Positions 1-11,880 of a stretch of 64,000 nucleotides of DNA are shown in pieces. Under the pieces are notes generated by a model. The model ran no database searches, was not told the DNA's origin, and saw only the letters and a list, made by a program, of their open reading frames with translations. Positions within the stretch are counted from its first letter, which is position 1. Every line of letters starts with the position of its first letter. Both the position numbers and the translations under genes were made by a program. The DNA is from Acorus gramineus (lineage: Eukaryota; Streptophyta; Magnoliopsida; Acorales; Acoraceae). The DNA lies in NCBI GenBank assembly GCA_030737835.1, contig JAUJYN010000025.1, forward strand, positions 1,302,001 to 1,366,000, read 5' to 3'.

Positions 1-284
1 ACTCTTCTGAACGCCTCAGTGGTACCTACAGATGGGAGCCCTCTGTCAGGACAGCTTTTCCAACGCCGGGAAGTTCCTACATCGGATCCAACGAAGGGGA
101 GAACGATTCCACGCTTGCAATATCATTCATTAGCCCTCTCCCGGGTAGCCTCTACCTGGTACACTCCCACGATCAGTCCGCTCCCGAACACATCGGTGGT
201 ACCTACGGATGGGAGCCCTCTGTCAGGACAGCTACAACCCGGGCCTCTTCATCACGGACGACATTGGGAGTAAACATTCCATGT
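1..284 (-). mobile_element. Fragment of a B-type LTR
   Basis: This stretch is nearly identical to 35845-36128, inside another B-type LTR in the same orientation. Both contain the phrase GGGAGCCCTCTGTCAGGACAGC-like blocks twice and the AACGAAGGGGAGAACGATTCC-like block. Similarity stops abruptly near 284, where AT-rich DNA begins. The left end lies outside the window. It is a non-coding LTR fossil; the ORF running through it is incidental. Confidence 0.8.
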
Positions 285-2632
285 AATTTTTACTAGAAAA
301 CACATGGAAAAATATATTATTTGCTTAGATCATTCATTATGGACATGTTATTTGCCATGCTAATATATAATATGTACCATGCATGTAGAGATGATATTAA
401 TGTAACCAAGTTATATCAATTTAATAAAAAAATTTAGGAAAATAATAGCCTCAAGCTAGAGAAGCAATAGCAATAAGAGCACAAGTAATTTAATTACCTG
501 AAATCATGGACATCTATTGATATATATTACTACTATATACAATGAAAATTAGATATACACCGCTTGAACCTTATCCAATCTTCATTAGTGATCTCTACCA
601 AGAGTCTCATGCAACAAATCTATAGCTTTAAAAAGGATAATTAAATATAAATGTAAAAATAAATAGATAGCGTAGAAGGTTTTTCTAGTGGAAGTTTCAA
701 GCTTCCAACACTAGAGGTAACATAGAGAAATTATTTGTTACTTCATTACCATGCTAATAATGATGTTCATTTCAATAAAACTTTCGATCCATCAAAATGA
801 AATTAAAAAAATACATGCATGATTACAATCCATAAAATTACATCACTACCATCCTCAATATCATCCATACATATTTGCCATTTGCCTATACTTGTGCAAG
901 GGCCTTAAAAAAAACAGATCATATGATATGGAAATCATATTTGCATGCATATATCAAATCTTCATTATCAAAACACTATAGGCTAAAACGAATATATCCT
1001 GTGGGATTAATATCCTGTGGGATTATATATATGCGAGACATTTTCATCTTCAATCGAAATAGATGAAAACAAACCCATAAATCATTTATAACAATTCTAT
1101 CTGAAAAATATCTATCATTAATTAATTTTGTATTTCGGATAAACATCATTCACATACATTAATGAATTTATACAAAACAAATCCAAATAAATTAAATCTG
1201 AAAATTTGAACACAAAAAACCCACAAATCCATTAAGACCCATTAAACATTAACTTAAGATCCATTTAATATCTAAAATTTATCAAATAACTTATCTATAA
1301 CTTTAAGCTTGATCACCAAAATAAATATTTGTATTTTAGAAAACTATATTGAAATCTTTGAAAATTTATAACTTTCTAACTGTAACTCTGAATAGGTTGA
1401 TTTATGATTTGTAAGAAAGATCATTTCAAAATCTATTTCTGTTTGTGAAATACATTTTTCATAGAAACGAATCCGGTAAAAAATGTGATTTAATGCCTAG
1501 ATATACATCATATCCGAAAATCACCATTTAATCACCAACGACAGATGAAATCAAATTGGATTTTGAGAAACACTTTGGGATCTATTTACATCTAATTAAA
1601 CAAATCATCTAAGAACTTATGTTCTATACATTAAACAAATCATCTAAGAACTTATGTTCTATACATTAAATTAGAACTTCTGGTTCTATCAATTATTTAT
1701 GAGAACTTCTGGTTCTATATATGAAGATAGAACTTCTGGTTCTATTATTTATTTTGTAGAACTTCTGGTTCTACACATAAGATTATAACTTCTGGTTCCA
1801 TTAATTATTCGTGAGAACTTCCGGTTCTATACAGAAAATTAGAATAATAATTTATTTGTGAGAACTTCTGGTTCTATATATAAAATTAGAACTTCTGGTT
1901 CTATATATATAATAAGAACTTCTGGTTCTATGTATAAAATAAGAACTTCTAGTTCTATATATAAAATTAATTAGAACTTCTGGTTCTATATATAAAATAA
2001 GAACTTCTGGTTCTATGTATAAAATAAGAACTTTTGGTTCTCCACATAAATGTATAATATTTGAATAATAATATTTAAAAAAAATTTAAATTTCAATAAC
2101 AAATGAAAAACATGGAACTATTGCATGAAAAATATAATAATCAAATAAATAAATAAAAATATTGCATAAAAAAATTATTCACGGGTTGGTGTACATGAAT
2201 AAAATTACATGGCTCTCTCTCTCTCTATATGTATATATTCACGTATTGTTGCATTCTTGTTGCACTCTTCTTTTTTCTTTTTTTTTTTAAAAAATCGCAT
2301 ACTGTGCATACTGTTGCATTCATAATTAATAACATATGCATGGATGATTTTCAGGCGGGTTCTCGTTTTCATAACATATGCATGGACTATAATGCCTAAC
2401 ATATGCATAATATTTAAAAGTTGTAGATGACGTATAGAAGATAAACAAATAGATAAATAATCATCGGGGCATATTGAAAAAAAAAAATAATCATATGTAT
2501 GTATTAGATGATTTGTATGACAATATAGAGCATCGTGCAGATAACGTGTTAAAAATCAAAATAAAAGAATAAAATTAAATATACCAACTAAAAGAGAAAT
2601 ACGAGAGAGAGAAGGAAGAGCTCTTTATGTAC
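285..2632. other. AT-rich intergenic stretch, no gene seen
   Basis: The DNA is strongly AT-rich with only short random ORFs. It contains a small direct duplication near 1001-1025 (ATCCTGTGGGATTA twice), a minisatellite listed separately, a short (CT)n run near 2213-2227 and a T-tract near 2272-2288. I see no splice-supported coding sequence, no RNA gene and no element termini. It ends at the left edge of the large element starting at 2633. Confidence 0.6.
1612..2041. repeat. Minisatellite, 15 copies of an interrupted palindrome
   Basis: The core AGAACTTCTGGTTCT starts at 1612, 1647, 1673, 1702, 1729, 1758, 1785, 1814, 1861, 1888, 1915, 1942, 1973, 2000 and 2027. The first two copies have the shorter form AGAACTTATGTTCT and sit in a perfect 35-bp duplication. 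Most spacings are 26-31 bp. AGAAC and GTTCT are reverse complements separated by 5 nt (TTCTG), so each copy is an interrupted palindrome. The linkers are AT-rich and more variable than the cores. No function is known to me. Confidence 0.92.
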
Positions 2633-3590
2633 GTCACGCCCTAGGGCGGCCGTCCCCAGGACGCGGCAAGTGTATGCATGATATCAGCAGTCTATACAGG
2701 AGATCAATAACATACTCTAACAATAGCTAAAATGACAACACAGATAAAAGCAGGGCTGACATGATATATGCACCAATAGCGGAAGCTAAAAGACTGAGTC
2801 TGTAATCCAAAAACATATTACAGACTCGATACATAATCATATGTCCTGTGAGAGCCAATATACACACATACATCCAAATAAAATCCAAATTGGGTGCCCA
2901 AGCACAGAAATATATACATACAATAAAAAAGGATGCTGATGGCCTCAAAAACTCGCGGGACGTGGCGCTACTCCGCTACTGGTGCAGTCTCTCAAGGAGC
3001 TCCTCCTTCAAGTCCGGCTCCGTAATCACTGGAGAAAATAATTATGTGAGGGGTGAGCCACACGCTCAGTGAATAGCACAACCCATGCATCACAATTTAT
3101 ATTAACCACATTTAATCAAATCGATAGCCTCAAAGTGGCAGGAACTACACAAATCCGGTGGTTCGTTACATCGCCGAACCACCACACCCTCACCCTCACC
3201 CCTCAATAGGTGACATAGGATATTGGGACTTAATAGGCTGATAATCATCCTTACACAAATCCAGTGGGTCGCCACATCGCCGGCCCACCACACCCTCACC
3301 CTCACCCCTCAATATGGTGACATAGGATATTGGGACTGACTAGGCTGTTGGTCACCCTTGGTCCACCGATAGTCTCTCCCCACTCCGTAGGCCGCTTGGC
3401 CACTCCCACATTCAGCACAGTCTATCCCAAATCAGGAGGTGCCTACTGATGGGAGCCCCTGCACGGGACAGCCTTTCTAACGCCGGGGCAGTCTCTACAC
3501 GGATCCAACGAAGGGAACAGAACAGCCTATCCATACGCATATGATCCACTCGGATCCGCTGACAACACATCTCAACAACTCTAATGTCTT

Positions 3591-3631
3591 GAATTCCTCA
3601 GAATTCCTTCAGGGCGCATAACCAAGATGCG
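3591..3631 (-). other. Conserved paired GAATTC plus 7-nt-loop hairpin
   Basis: GAATTC occurs at 3591-3596 and again at 3601-3606, exactly 4 nt apart. It is followed by CGCAT (3615-3619), a 7-nt loop and ATGCG (3627-3631). The same arrangement recurs in essentially every LTR of both groups, with changed stem bases in some. Confidence 0.7.
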
Positions 3632-4564
3632 AGGAATATATAAGATAATTATGAGGAAAAGAACCTTGGGAGGGCAACCTGAGGTCCCGATATAGGACAT
3701 CCCGCCAACCAAACAAGGAACACGGAGTACCCTAGCCCGGGTCTCAATGTTGACCTCGCGAGGCCCCCTTAGTATTCCCCAAGGCATGCTAAAAAAATCA
3801 TAAGTATGCATTCAATTTAATAAATCAAACTAATAGGACGCATGCATAGGTCGAGGCTTTCCTAGCATGATAACAAGGTGACAAGATGCACGGCTCTTAC
3901 ACATATCCTATGGGTGCAAGTCCCTAACATACAAGTCTAGGGTGGCATGCATTCTACACACTAATCATGGTTGCACAAATTACATATAAATCATGTTAAT
4001 ATTAAACTACGGTGCCCCAGAGGAGGACGGTACACGCCCAAGTGCATGTAGCGCCTCCCTACTAGGTTAGGTTGTCCCACTCACCGATAACCGGGTCGTC
4101 GCGCGACCGTCCGTCAAGATCTGCAAGACAGGGTAATCAACTTGGTGAGTAAAATACAAAAATACCACAAAAATAAACAAAAATACACTAAAAATACCCA
4201 ACACTCGGACAAGCGTACATACGGCCTGTACGCATGCGAGTCCTAGCATCCCGACTCACTCCCGAACCTCTGGCAACCATCCGCACGGCCACCCGCCCCC
4301 GGATGCACCGCCGCGCCCCAACCCGCGCGCCCAGGCGCACTGCCGAGCCCCTGCCTGCATGCCTGGACACGCTGTCGAGCCTCCCGGGTTCACCGCGCGC
4401 CCACTGCGCCCCAGCGCAGCAGCCCGCGCGCACACCCGCATGCCCTGTGCTCCATCGCTTCGCCCCGCGCGCACCCCGCGCGCACCACCGCTCGCCTAAT
4501 CGCGCCATCGCCTCGCCCCGCGCGCATCACCGGCTCGCCCAACGCCCCATCGCCTCACCGCGCG

Positions 4565-7500
4565 TGTCACGCCCCAGGGCGGCCAACCCAGGGACGCGGC
4601 AAGTGTATGTATCATATCAGAAGCCTACACAGGAGGTCAATAATATATATCATACACAAACAACTAGAATGACACATATGCAACAAAAGGCTGACATGAT
4701 ATATACACCAAATGCGGAAGCAAAAGACTGAATCTGTGAATAAACATTCTACAGACTCGATACTCAATCATCTGTCCTGTGAGAGCCAATATACACAAAT
4801 ACAACTGAACATATACAAACACGTGCCAAGCACGGAAATCAAATACATACAGTCAAGAAGGGATGCTGATAACCTCTGGCACTCGCGGAACGTGGCGCTG
4901 CTCCGCTACTGAAGGAATCCCTCGGAAAGCTCCAACTGCTGCTCCGGCTCTAGCTCAGGCTCAGTGACCACTGGGGAAAAACATGTGCGAGGGGTGAGCC
5001 ACACGCTCAGTGAATAGCACAACCCATGCATCACAGACAATATTTACCACAAATCCATTAATTATCCATGCTCAAAGACATAACAACATGATCCAGTGGT
5101 TCGTACTTCGCCGAACCACCACACCCTCACCCTCACCCATCCATGGGTGACATAGGCTATTGGGACTGATAATCATCCATTCACATATCCAGTAGGTCGC
5201 TCATCGCCAACCCACTACACCCTCACCCTCACCCTCACCCATCAATGGGTGACATAGGATTTTGGGACTGACTAGGCTGTTGGTCACCCTTGGTCCACCG
5301 ATAGTCTCTCCCTCCACTCCGTAGGCCGCCTGGTCTACTCCCACATTCAGCACAGTCCGAAACCAAATCAGGAGGTGCCTACTAATGGGAGCCCTCTGTC
5401 AGGAAGGCCCTGTCTAACGCTGGGGGTAGCCTCTACCGAATCCAACGCAGGGAACAGAACAGCCTATCCATACGCATATGATCCACTCGGATCCGCCAAC
5501 TACATATCATTACAACTCAAATGTCATGGATTCCTCTGAATTCAACCAGGTGCATCATCAAGATGCGGGAACATGTACAAAAATCAGCAAGGCTGGAATA
5601 TCATTGGGGGAAAGAAACTCGGAAGGGCGGCGTGAGTTCCCGTTATAGGATACCCCGACAACCAAACAAGGAACACGGAGTACCCTAACCCGGGTCTCAC
5701 CGCTGTCCTTGCAAGGCCCCTCCCCTATAATATCTACCAACTATACTAATAATTATACCAATCATACAATCATTACATATAATATTATTGGGACTAGAAC
5801 CTTGGGAGGGCAGCCCGAGGTCCCGATACAGGACATCCCGACAACCAAACAAGGAACACGGAGTACCCTAACACGGGTCTCAGCGTTGACCTCGCAAGGC
5901 TCCTCCCTATAATATTATCCTAAGGCATGCGATCTAACAGATACCAGCATTTAATTTAATAATTAAACTAGTAGGACGCATGCATAGGCCGGGGTTTCCT
6001 AGCATGAAAACCAGGGGACATGCTGCATGGCTCATACGCATATCCTATGGGTGCAAGTCCCTAACATAAAAGCCTAGGGTAGCATGCATTCTACATTTCC
6101 ATCATGCTCACATGCAATACATATTATTACAGGTTAATATTTATCCATGTCGCCCCAGGAGAGGTCGGTATACGCCCAAGTGCGTATAACACCTCTCTAC
6201 TGGGTTGGATTGTCCCACTCACCGGTATCTGGGTCGTCGCGCGACCGTCCGTCGAGATCTGCAAGACAGACAATCAATATGGTAAGTTAAAATCCATAAA
6301 TACTACAAAATACATAAACCCACAATTAAACTCCCAACACTCGGCAAACGTGCATACGACCCGCACGCACGCTAGCCCGAGCACTCCGACAACCACCCGC
6401 ACGGCCGGCCACCACCCGCACGGCCACCCGACCGCCCGGACGCGCCGCCGCGCCTCAGCCCGCGCACTCCGCGCACCGCCCGGGGCTCCGCGCGTCCACC
6501 GAGCCCAGCCGCGGCAGCCCGCACGCGCCCCGCACGCCGTGCGCTGGCCCGCGAGCACCCCGCACGCCCCCGCGCGCGGCGCCTCGCCCCCGCGCACACC
6601 ATCCCTGCCTTGCCGCGCCCCGCGCACGCCTCGCGCACGCCTCCACGCCCCGCGCGCACCCCGCGCGCACCTCCGCCGCTCCGCCGCGCCTCGCGCGCAC
6701 CACGGCCGCCTCGCCGCGCCCTCCGCGCGCACTCTGCACACCCGCGCGCACTGCCTAGCACCTCTGCCACCACCTCGCGCACGCCTAGCACCTCGGCCAC
6801 CACCTCGCGCACGCCTCCGACCAGCCCCTCGCGCCGGACCCGCGCGACCAGCTCCTCGCACACAGCCGCACGGACAGCCCTGCGCACAGCCGCCCGAGCA
6901 GCTCCCCGCACCAGACCCGCGCGCACTCGCGCGCACGCACGCCTGCGCATGCACGCGCGCGTGCCCGCGCGCGCCCGGCCTGCGGGCCGCCTGGGTCGCT
7001 GCCGCTGCTGCCTGCGCCCGAGGACGCTCCCACCAGCCCGAGCACCACCAACCACCCCTCACACTGCCGCCGACCCCCTCCAACCACCTTCGACCACCCT
7101 CCGACGACCCCCACTGCCACCGACCACCTCCCAACCACAAAACCCCCCCCTAGCAATCATCTAGACAAGAAATAAGAGGGAAAGGAGGCTTACCGAGGGG
7201 AGGAAGAGGCGTCCGGTGGATCTCCACGCGCCGAAACCCTTCCCAAAAGCCTTCTCACGCCCCGATCTATCACGGCCCTCGATTTGGCTCGAAACAGAGG
7301 AGAGAGAGGGGAGGTCGGGGAGGCTAGGATCGTCGGAATTCGGATTTGAAGACACCGGAGCGTAGATCGGGACCCGATCTACACTTCCCGTGCTTTAGGT
7401 TTTTGGTTTTGAGGGGTGTAGGGGGCTCAAACGGAAGAAAAACGGAGGAGAGGAGAGAGAGAGAGCAGGTCGGGAAGATGATGAATAGTGATTAGATATT

Positions 7501-7783
7501 TTTTATTCCTTTTAAGTAGAGCGCGACTTAAAAACCCGGATACGCCCCGGAACTGCGAAATTTTTTGCAAACGATGCCAGAATTCGATGAAATTTTCATG
7601 AGTGGCTTAAAATGGCACCAGGACACCAAATATGCAGTTAGATTTCCAATCGGAGTCCTCTAACTCAGGACGATAGCTAACAGTCCAAAAATAAGCGGTT
7701 CCGATCAAAAACCCTAAAAATTTTTAAAACTTCCAGGACGCTCTAACGGTTACCAGCAGGCTAAAAGTGACACAAGTATAACA
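4565..7783 (-). mobile_element. Solo A-type LTR nested in the first element's LTR
   Basis: It begins TGTCACGCCCCAGGGCGG and ends AAGTGACACAAGTATAACA, giving TG..CA ends on its own strand, 3219 bp. The 5-mer GCGCG lies on both sides; because the target is CG-rich this duplication is weaker evidence than elsewhere. The host LTR resumes directly after it. No internal region is present, so it is a solo LTR. Its GC-rich island (about 6370-7110) opens long ORFs in several frames, but these are compositional artefacts. Confidence 0.82.
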
Positions 7784-7847
7784 GCGCGCGCACCGCACGC
7801 CTGCGCCCCTGCGCAGCGCTCCGCGCGCACGCCCTCGCCCTGCGCGC

Positions 7848-8091
7848 AGCATCCGCACGCGGTCCCCTGCGCACGCCCGCACTCTGCGCGTAGCATCCGC
7901 ACGCGGTCCCCTGCGCACGCCCGCACTGCGCCCCTGTGCGCAGCATCCGCACGCGGTCCCCTGCGCACGCCCGCACTGCGCCCCTGTGCGCAGCATCCGC
8001 ACGCGGTCCCCTGCGCACGCCCGCACTGCGCCCCTGTGCGCAGCATCCGCACGCGGTCCCCTGCGCACTCCCGCACTGCGCCTCTGCGCAG
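7848..8091. repeat. 50-bp tandem repeat in an LTR GC island
   Basis: The phrase AGCATCCGCACGCGGTCCCC starts at 7848, 7892, 7942, 7992 and 8042. The last three steps are exactly 50 bp and near-identical; the first is 44 bp. It lies inside the GC-rich island of the 3' LTR of the first element and explains the repetitive Arg/Ala ORFs on both strands. Other LTR copies in the window lack this local amplification. Confidence 0.88.
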
Positions 8092-9145
8092 CGCCTCACG
8101 CGCACGCCCGCGCACGGCGCCCAGCGCGCAGCACCCGCACGCTCCTGCTCCACCTGAGCGCACGCCCGCGCGCACGCGCGTGTGCCCTGCCAGCTGCCCT
8201 GCCTGCCCTGCTCTGCCTGCTGCCTGTGCTGCCATCCTGCCCGAGACAGCCAACCACCCTCCCGACGGCCACCCATGGCCTCCAACCGCCACCAACCGTT
8301 GCCAATGGCCACCAACAGCCACCGTCCACCATCCACACTCAAAACCCTCCTAACATTCATCTAAACAAGAAAAGGAAGGAAAGAGAGCTTAACCCAAGGA
8401 AGGAAGGGAAGTCCGATTGCTCTCCGCGCACCAAAACACCTCCTCCAAGGCCACCACCACCGAGCTCTTCCTCAACTCTCGAAATGGCTGAAAACAGAGG
8501 AGAAAAGAGGGCATGAGAAGGGGTTAAACACATCGGAATTCAAATCCGAGACCACCGGTGGATAGATCGGGAGCTCCCCTTACCTTTCTCTTCTTTGGGT
8601 TTTTGATTTCAAGCCCTTTAGCTAGCTCAAATGGGAGAAAAAGAGAGAGGGGGAGAGAGAAAATCCATTGGAGAAGAAGATGAATAGTGGGGGAGATATT
8701 TTTTTGCTCACTTAAATAAGTCAACACAATTAGATTGTGTTAACTAGGTTTAATTAGGGCTTAAGAGAGGATTAAAGAGGATTAAATGAACTTTGACTTG
8801 GGTCAACCCAACCACACAAAAAAACAAAAGGGGTTGTCCAAGTCATGGACCCACTTTGACCGAGTCAACTCTCCCAATGACTTCTCGCTCGGTCAAAACC
8901 CGGATATGCCTCGGAACTGTGAAATTCTGAAACGTTACCGGAATTCGATGAAATTTTCGTGAGTGGCTTGAAATGGCACCAGGACACATAATATGCAGTT
9001 AGATTTTCAATCGGAGTCCTCAAACTCAGGATGATAGCTAATAGTCCAAAATTTTAGCGGTTCCGATCGAAAAACGAAGAAAACTCAAAAACTGCCAAAA
9101 TGCTCCAATGGTTACCAGAAGGCAAAAAGTGACACATATATAACA

Positions 9146-9160
9146 TTCTCCCCCCCTTAG
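9146..9160 (-). other. Polypurine tract of the first element
   Basis: On the minus strand this reads CTAAGGGGGGGAGAA directly before the LTR start TGTTATATATG. That is the standard place for the plus-strand primer of an LTR retrotransposon. The same tract in the same position is seen in the plus-strand fragment at 37734-37746. Confidence 0.85.
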
Positions 9161-9193
9161 GAAATTTTGTCCTCAAAATAAATACAAGAACAT

Positions 9194-10471
9194 CTAAGAA
9201 GGGAAAAGATGCGGATGCGCGTCACGCATGGCGTCCTCGAGCTCCCAAGTGGCCTCGGCACCGGAACGGTGCTGCCATCGCACCTTGACCAGCTGGACGG
9301 TCTTGGTGCGGAGCCTCTTCTGGCGGCGGTCCAGGATCTCAATCGGCTGCTCAACGAAAGACAAGTCCGGCTCGAAGACGAGCGGCTCGAACGGGATGAC
9401 GTGAGCAGGATCGTGGACATAGCGCCTCAGCTGCGAGACATGGAAGACGTCATGGGCCTGAGCCAACTGTGGGGGCAGAGCTATGCGATAGGCCACCTCC
9501 CCAACTCGCTCGAGGATGAGGAACGGCCCAATGAAACGCGGACTCAGCTTGCCCCGCACACCGAAACGGAAGATGCCCTTCATCGGGGACACCTTCAAGA
9601 AGACATGGTCACCAACCTCGAAGGTGAGCTCACGGTGACGACGGTCGGCGTAGCACTTTTGACGACTCTGAGCGACTCGGATACGCTCGTGAATCGTCTT
9701 CACCATCTCTGAGGTCTGGTGAACGATCTCTGGTCCCTCCAACTGGCGCTCTCCGACCTCGTCCCAACACAAGGGGGACCTGCAGCTGCGGCCATAGAGC
9801 GCCTCATAAGTAGCCATCCGGATACTCGAGTGGTAGCTGTTGTTGTAGGCAAACTCCACCAACGGAAGGTGCCTCTCCCAACTGCCTCCAAAATCGAGAA
9901 CACAAGCTCGCAGCATATCCTCAAGAGTCTGGATCGTCCTCTCCGACTGGCCGTCCGTCTGCGGATGAAACGCTGTACTGAAATGGAGGTTCGTACCAAG
10001 GGCGTGCTGGAGGCTAGGCCAGAACCTCGAAGTAAAACGCGCGTCTCGATCGGAAATGATGCTGACTGGAGTGCCATGGAGACGGACAATCTCGAAGACA
10101 AATAACTGCGCCAGGGTGTCCAGAGAATCGGTGAGTCGGATGGGGAGGAAATGAGCAGACTTTGTCAGCCGGTCGACGATCACCTAGATGGCATCGCGAC
10201 CCGAACGTGACCTCGGCAAACCCGAGACGAAGTCCATGGTGATCTGCTCCCACTTCCACTGAGGGATCTCAATGGACTGCAGCTTCCCCGCAGGGCGCTG
10301 ATGCTCCGACTTCACCTGCTGGCATACTAGGCATCGGGCAACGAAACGGGCAATATCCGTCTTCATCCCGCGCCACCAGTAGCCACGACGAAGGCCCCTG
10401 TACATCTTCGTGCCACCAGGATGCACTATGTACCTCGAACGATGGGCCTCGTCCAGAATTTTTTGCTTCAT
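9194..10471 (-). mobile_element. Integrase with C-terminal chromodomain (fossil pol)
   Basis: The section nearer 10471 gives the integrase zinc-binding region (H..H and CLVCQQVK). Then come the catalytic-core hallmarks ISDRDARF, FHPQTDGQSERT and EFAYNNSYHSS, which carry the second Asp and the Glu-containing region. The tail has VGDHVFLKVSP and GKLSPRFIGPF (GPY/F-type module), then FVEQPIEILDRR..VKVRWQ..ATWELED, a chromodomain of the kind found in Tekay/Del chromoviruses, and ends LFPS. It lies directly upstream of the polypurine tract and 3' LTR. It is part of a broken element and is listed as a fossil, not as an active gene. Confidence 0.88.
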
Positions 10472-10574
10472 CTCTGCCTCTGAATCGCAGGATCCCGTCT
10501 GCGTGAATCTGGTAGTCCTGGCGCTCGCCCCAGGCGACGCCTTTAGAGAGGACTATAAAATGCGGGTCCTGAAC

Positions 10575-11609
10575 CTAAGTCGTGTGGATATCGTCGAGAA
10601 GGACTGGCTGCACCACTAACCTGGCCAAAAAGCCACTAACAGGAGTCTCTCGAACACTGATCCAGCAAGCGGCCTCATCTAGAAGCCTCCAACGACGGAC
10701 AGCCATGTGGGCGGCCATGCCCAAGGGTTGCCTACTGAGAGCATCTGCCATGACATTCGCCTTACCCGGATGGTAAGCGATGTCACAATCATAGTCCGTC
10801 AGGAACTCGACCCAACGTCTCTGACGCATGTTGAGCTCCGGCTGGGACTGCAAATATGTCAAGCTCTTATGATCAGTAAAGAGCTCGAACTCCTCACCAT
10901 AGAGATAATGCCTCCACATCTTCAGCGCAAAGATGATCGCTGCCAACTCAAGGTCGTGGGTGGGGTAATTCTGCTCATGGGGCTTCAACTGTTGCGACAC
11001 GTAAGCCACAACCTTACTGTGCTGCATCAGGACGCAACCCACACCCAACTGCGATGCATCCGTGTAAACTGCGAACCCACCACTCCCAGACGGAAGGGTA
11101 AGAACTGGCGCTGAGGTGAGCCTTCGCTTCAACTCCTGGAAGCTCTCCTCACAAGACGGGGACCACTCAAACCGGACATCCTTCCGAGTGAGGCGGGTAA
11201 GAGGAACGGCTATCTTCGATAAACCCTCGACAAACCTCCTGTAATAACCCGCCAAGCCCAAGAAGCTCCGAAACCCTCACAAGACGGTCGACGCCAATTC
11301 GACACAGCGAGCGTCTTCTCCAGGTCAACAGATATGCCCTCACCGGAAATCACATGGCCCAGAAAGGCCATATGCTCCAACCAGAACTCGCACTTGCTGA
11401 ACTTGGCGAACAACTGATGTCTGGCCAAAGTCTCCACGACAGTGCGAAGATGGTGAGCGTGCTCCTCTAGACTCCTCGAGTACACCAATATGTCATCGAT
11501 GAATACTACCACAAAGGAGTCGAGGAAGGGCCGAAACACCCGGTTCATCAGATCCATGAAGGCCGCCGGCGCGTTCGTCAACCTGAATGGCAGTACTCTG
11601 ATCTTGTAG
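10575..11609 (-). mobile_element. Reverse transcriptase C-half and RNase H (fossil pol)
   Basis: Nearest 11609 are the RT motifs [13 protein letters not shown] and FIDDILVYS (the Y/F-x-DD catalytic motif) with KCEFW and FLGHVIS. Then GYYRRF, the connection region, and the RNase H motifs YTDAS, ELAAI, TDHKSL and ADALSRQ. The order and spacing are those of Ty3/gypsy pol. The solo LTR at 11610-14548 separates this from the rest of RT. Broken; treated as a fossil. Confidence 0.88.
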
Positions 11610-11871
11610 TGTTATATATGTGTCACTTTTAGCCTGCTAGTAACCGTTGGAGCGTTCTGGCAGTTTTTTATTTTTTTCGGTTTTCGATCAGAACCGCTAA
11701 TTTTTGGACTGTTAGCTATCGTCCTGAGTTAGAGGACTCCGATTGGAAATCTAACTGCATATTTGGTGTCCTGGTGCCATTTTAGGCCTCTCACGAAAAT
11801 TTCATCTAATTTCGGTAACGTTTTCGAAATTTCACAGTTCCGGGGCTTATCCGGGTTTTTAAGTGACTTGC

Positions 11872-11880
11872 TATATATAA
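11872..11880 (+). promoter_or_regulatory. TATA-like motif in an A LTR
   Basis: TATATATAA lies about 260 bp inside the LTR and is followed by a CT-rich leader (CACTATTCATCAT.. then CTTCCTCTCTC). The same placement is seen at 38175-38183 (TATATATAA), and TATAAA occurs at 19385-19390 and 23080-23085 in other A LTRs. This is a predicted promoter by position and motif only. Confidence 0.45.

Larger units (their letters stand above)
2633..9145 (-). repeat. 3' LTR (A type) of the first element, interrupted
   Basis: It starts on the plus strand with GTCACGCCCTAGGGCGG and ends with GTGACACATATATAACA, so on its own strand it reads TGTTATAT...GTGAC. Without the nested LTR at 4565-7783 it is about 3.3 kb. 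It carries the usual landmarks: paired GAATTC (3591-3606), hairpin CGCAT-7nt-ATGCG (3615-3631), GTCGCGCGAC (4098-4107), the GC-rich island and CCCTCACCCTCACC tracts near 3187 and 3293. Confidence 0.85.

Noticed and set aside
1612-2041. CRISPR-like array
   Set aside because: Plant DNA, cores are only 15 bp, the linkers are AT-rich and similar to one another rather than unique spacers, and no cas genes exist.
6104-7153. Long ORFs (up to 349 codons) rich in Arg, Ala and Pro on both strands
   Set aside because: They lie in an LTR GC island where several frames on both strands are open at once because CG-rich sequence lacks stops. No motif, and the same region is open in other LTR copies with different frames.
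9209-10105. Plus-strand ORFs opposite the integrase
   Set aside because: Antisense shadows of the minus-strand integrase, which carries all the recognisable motifs.
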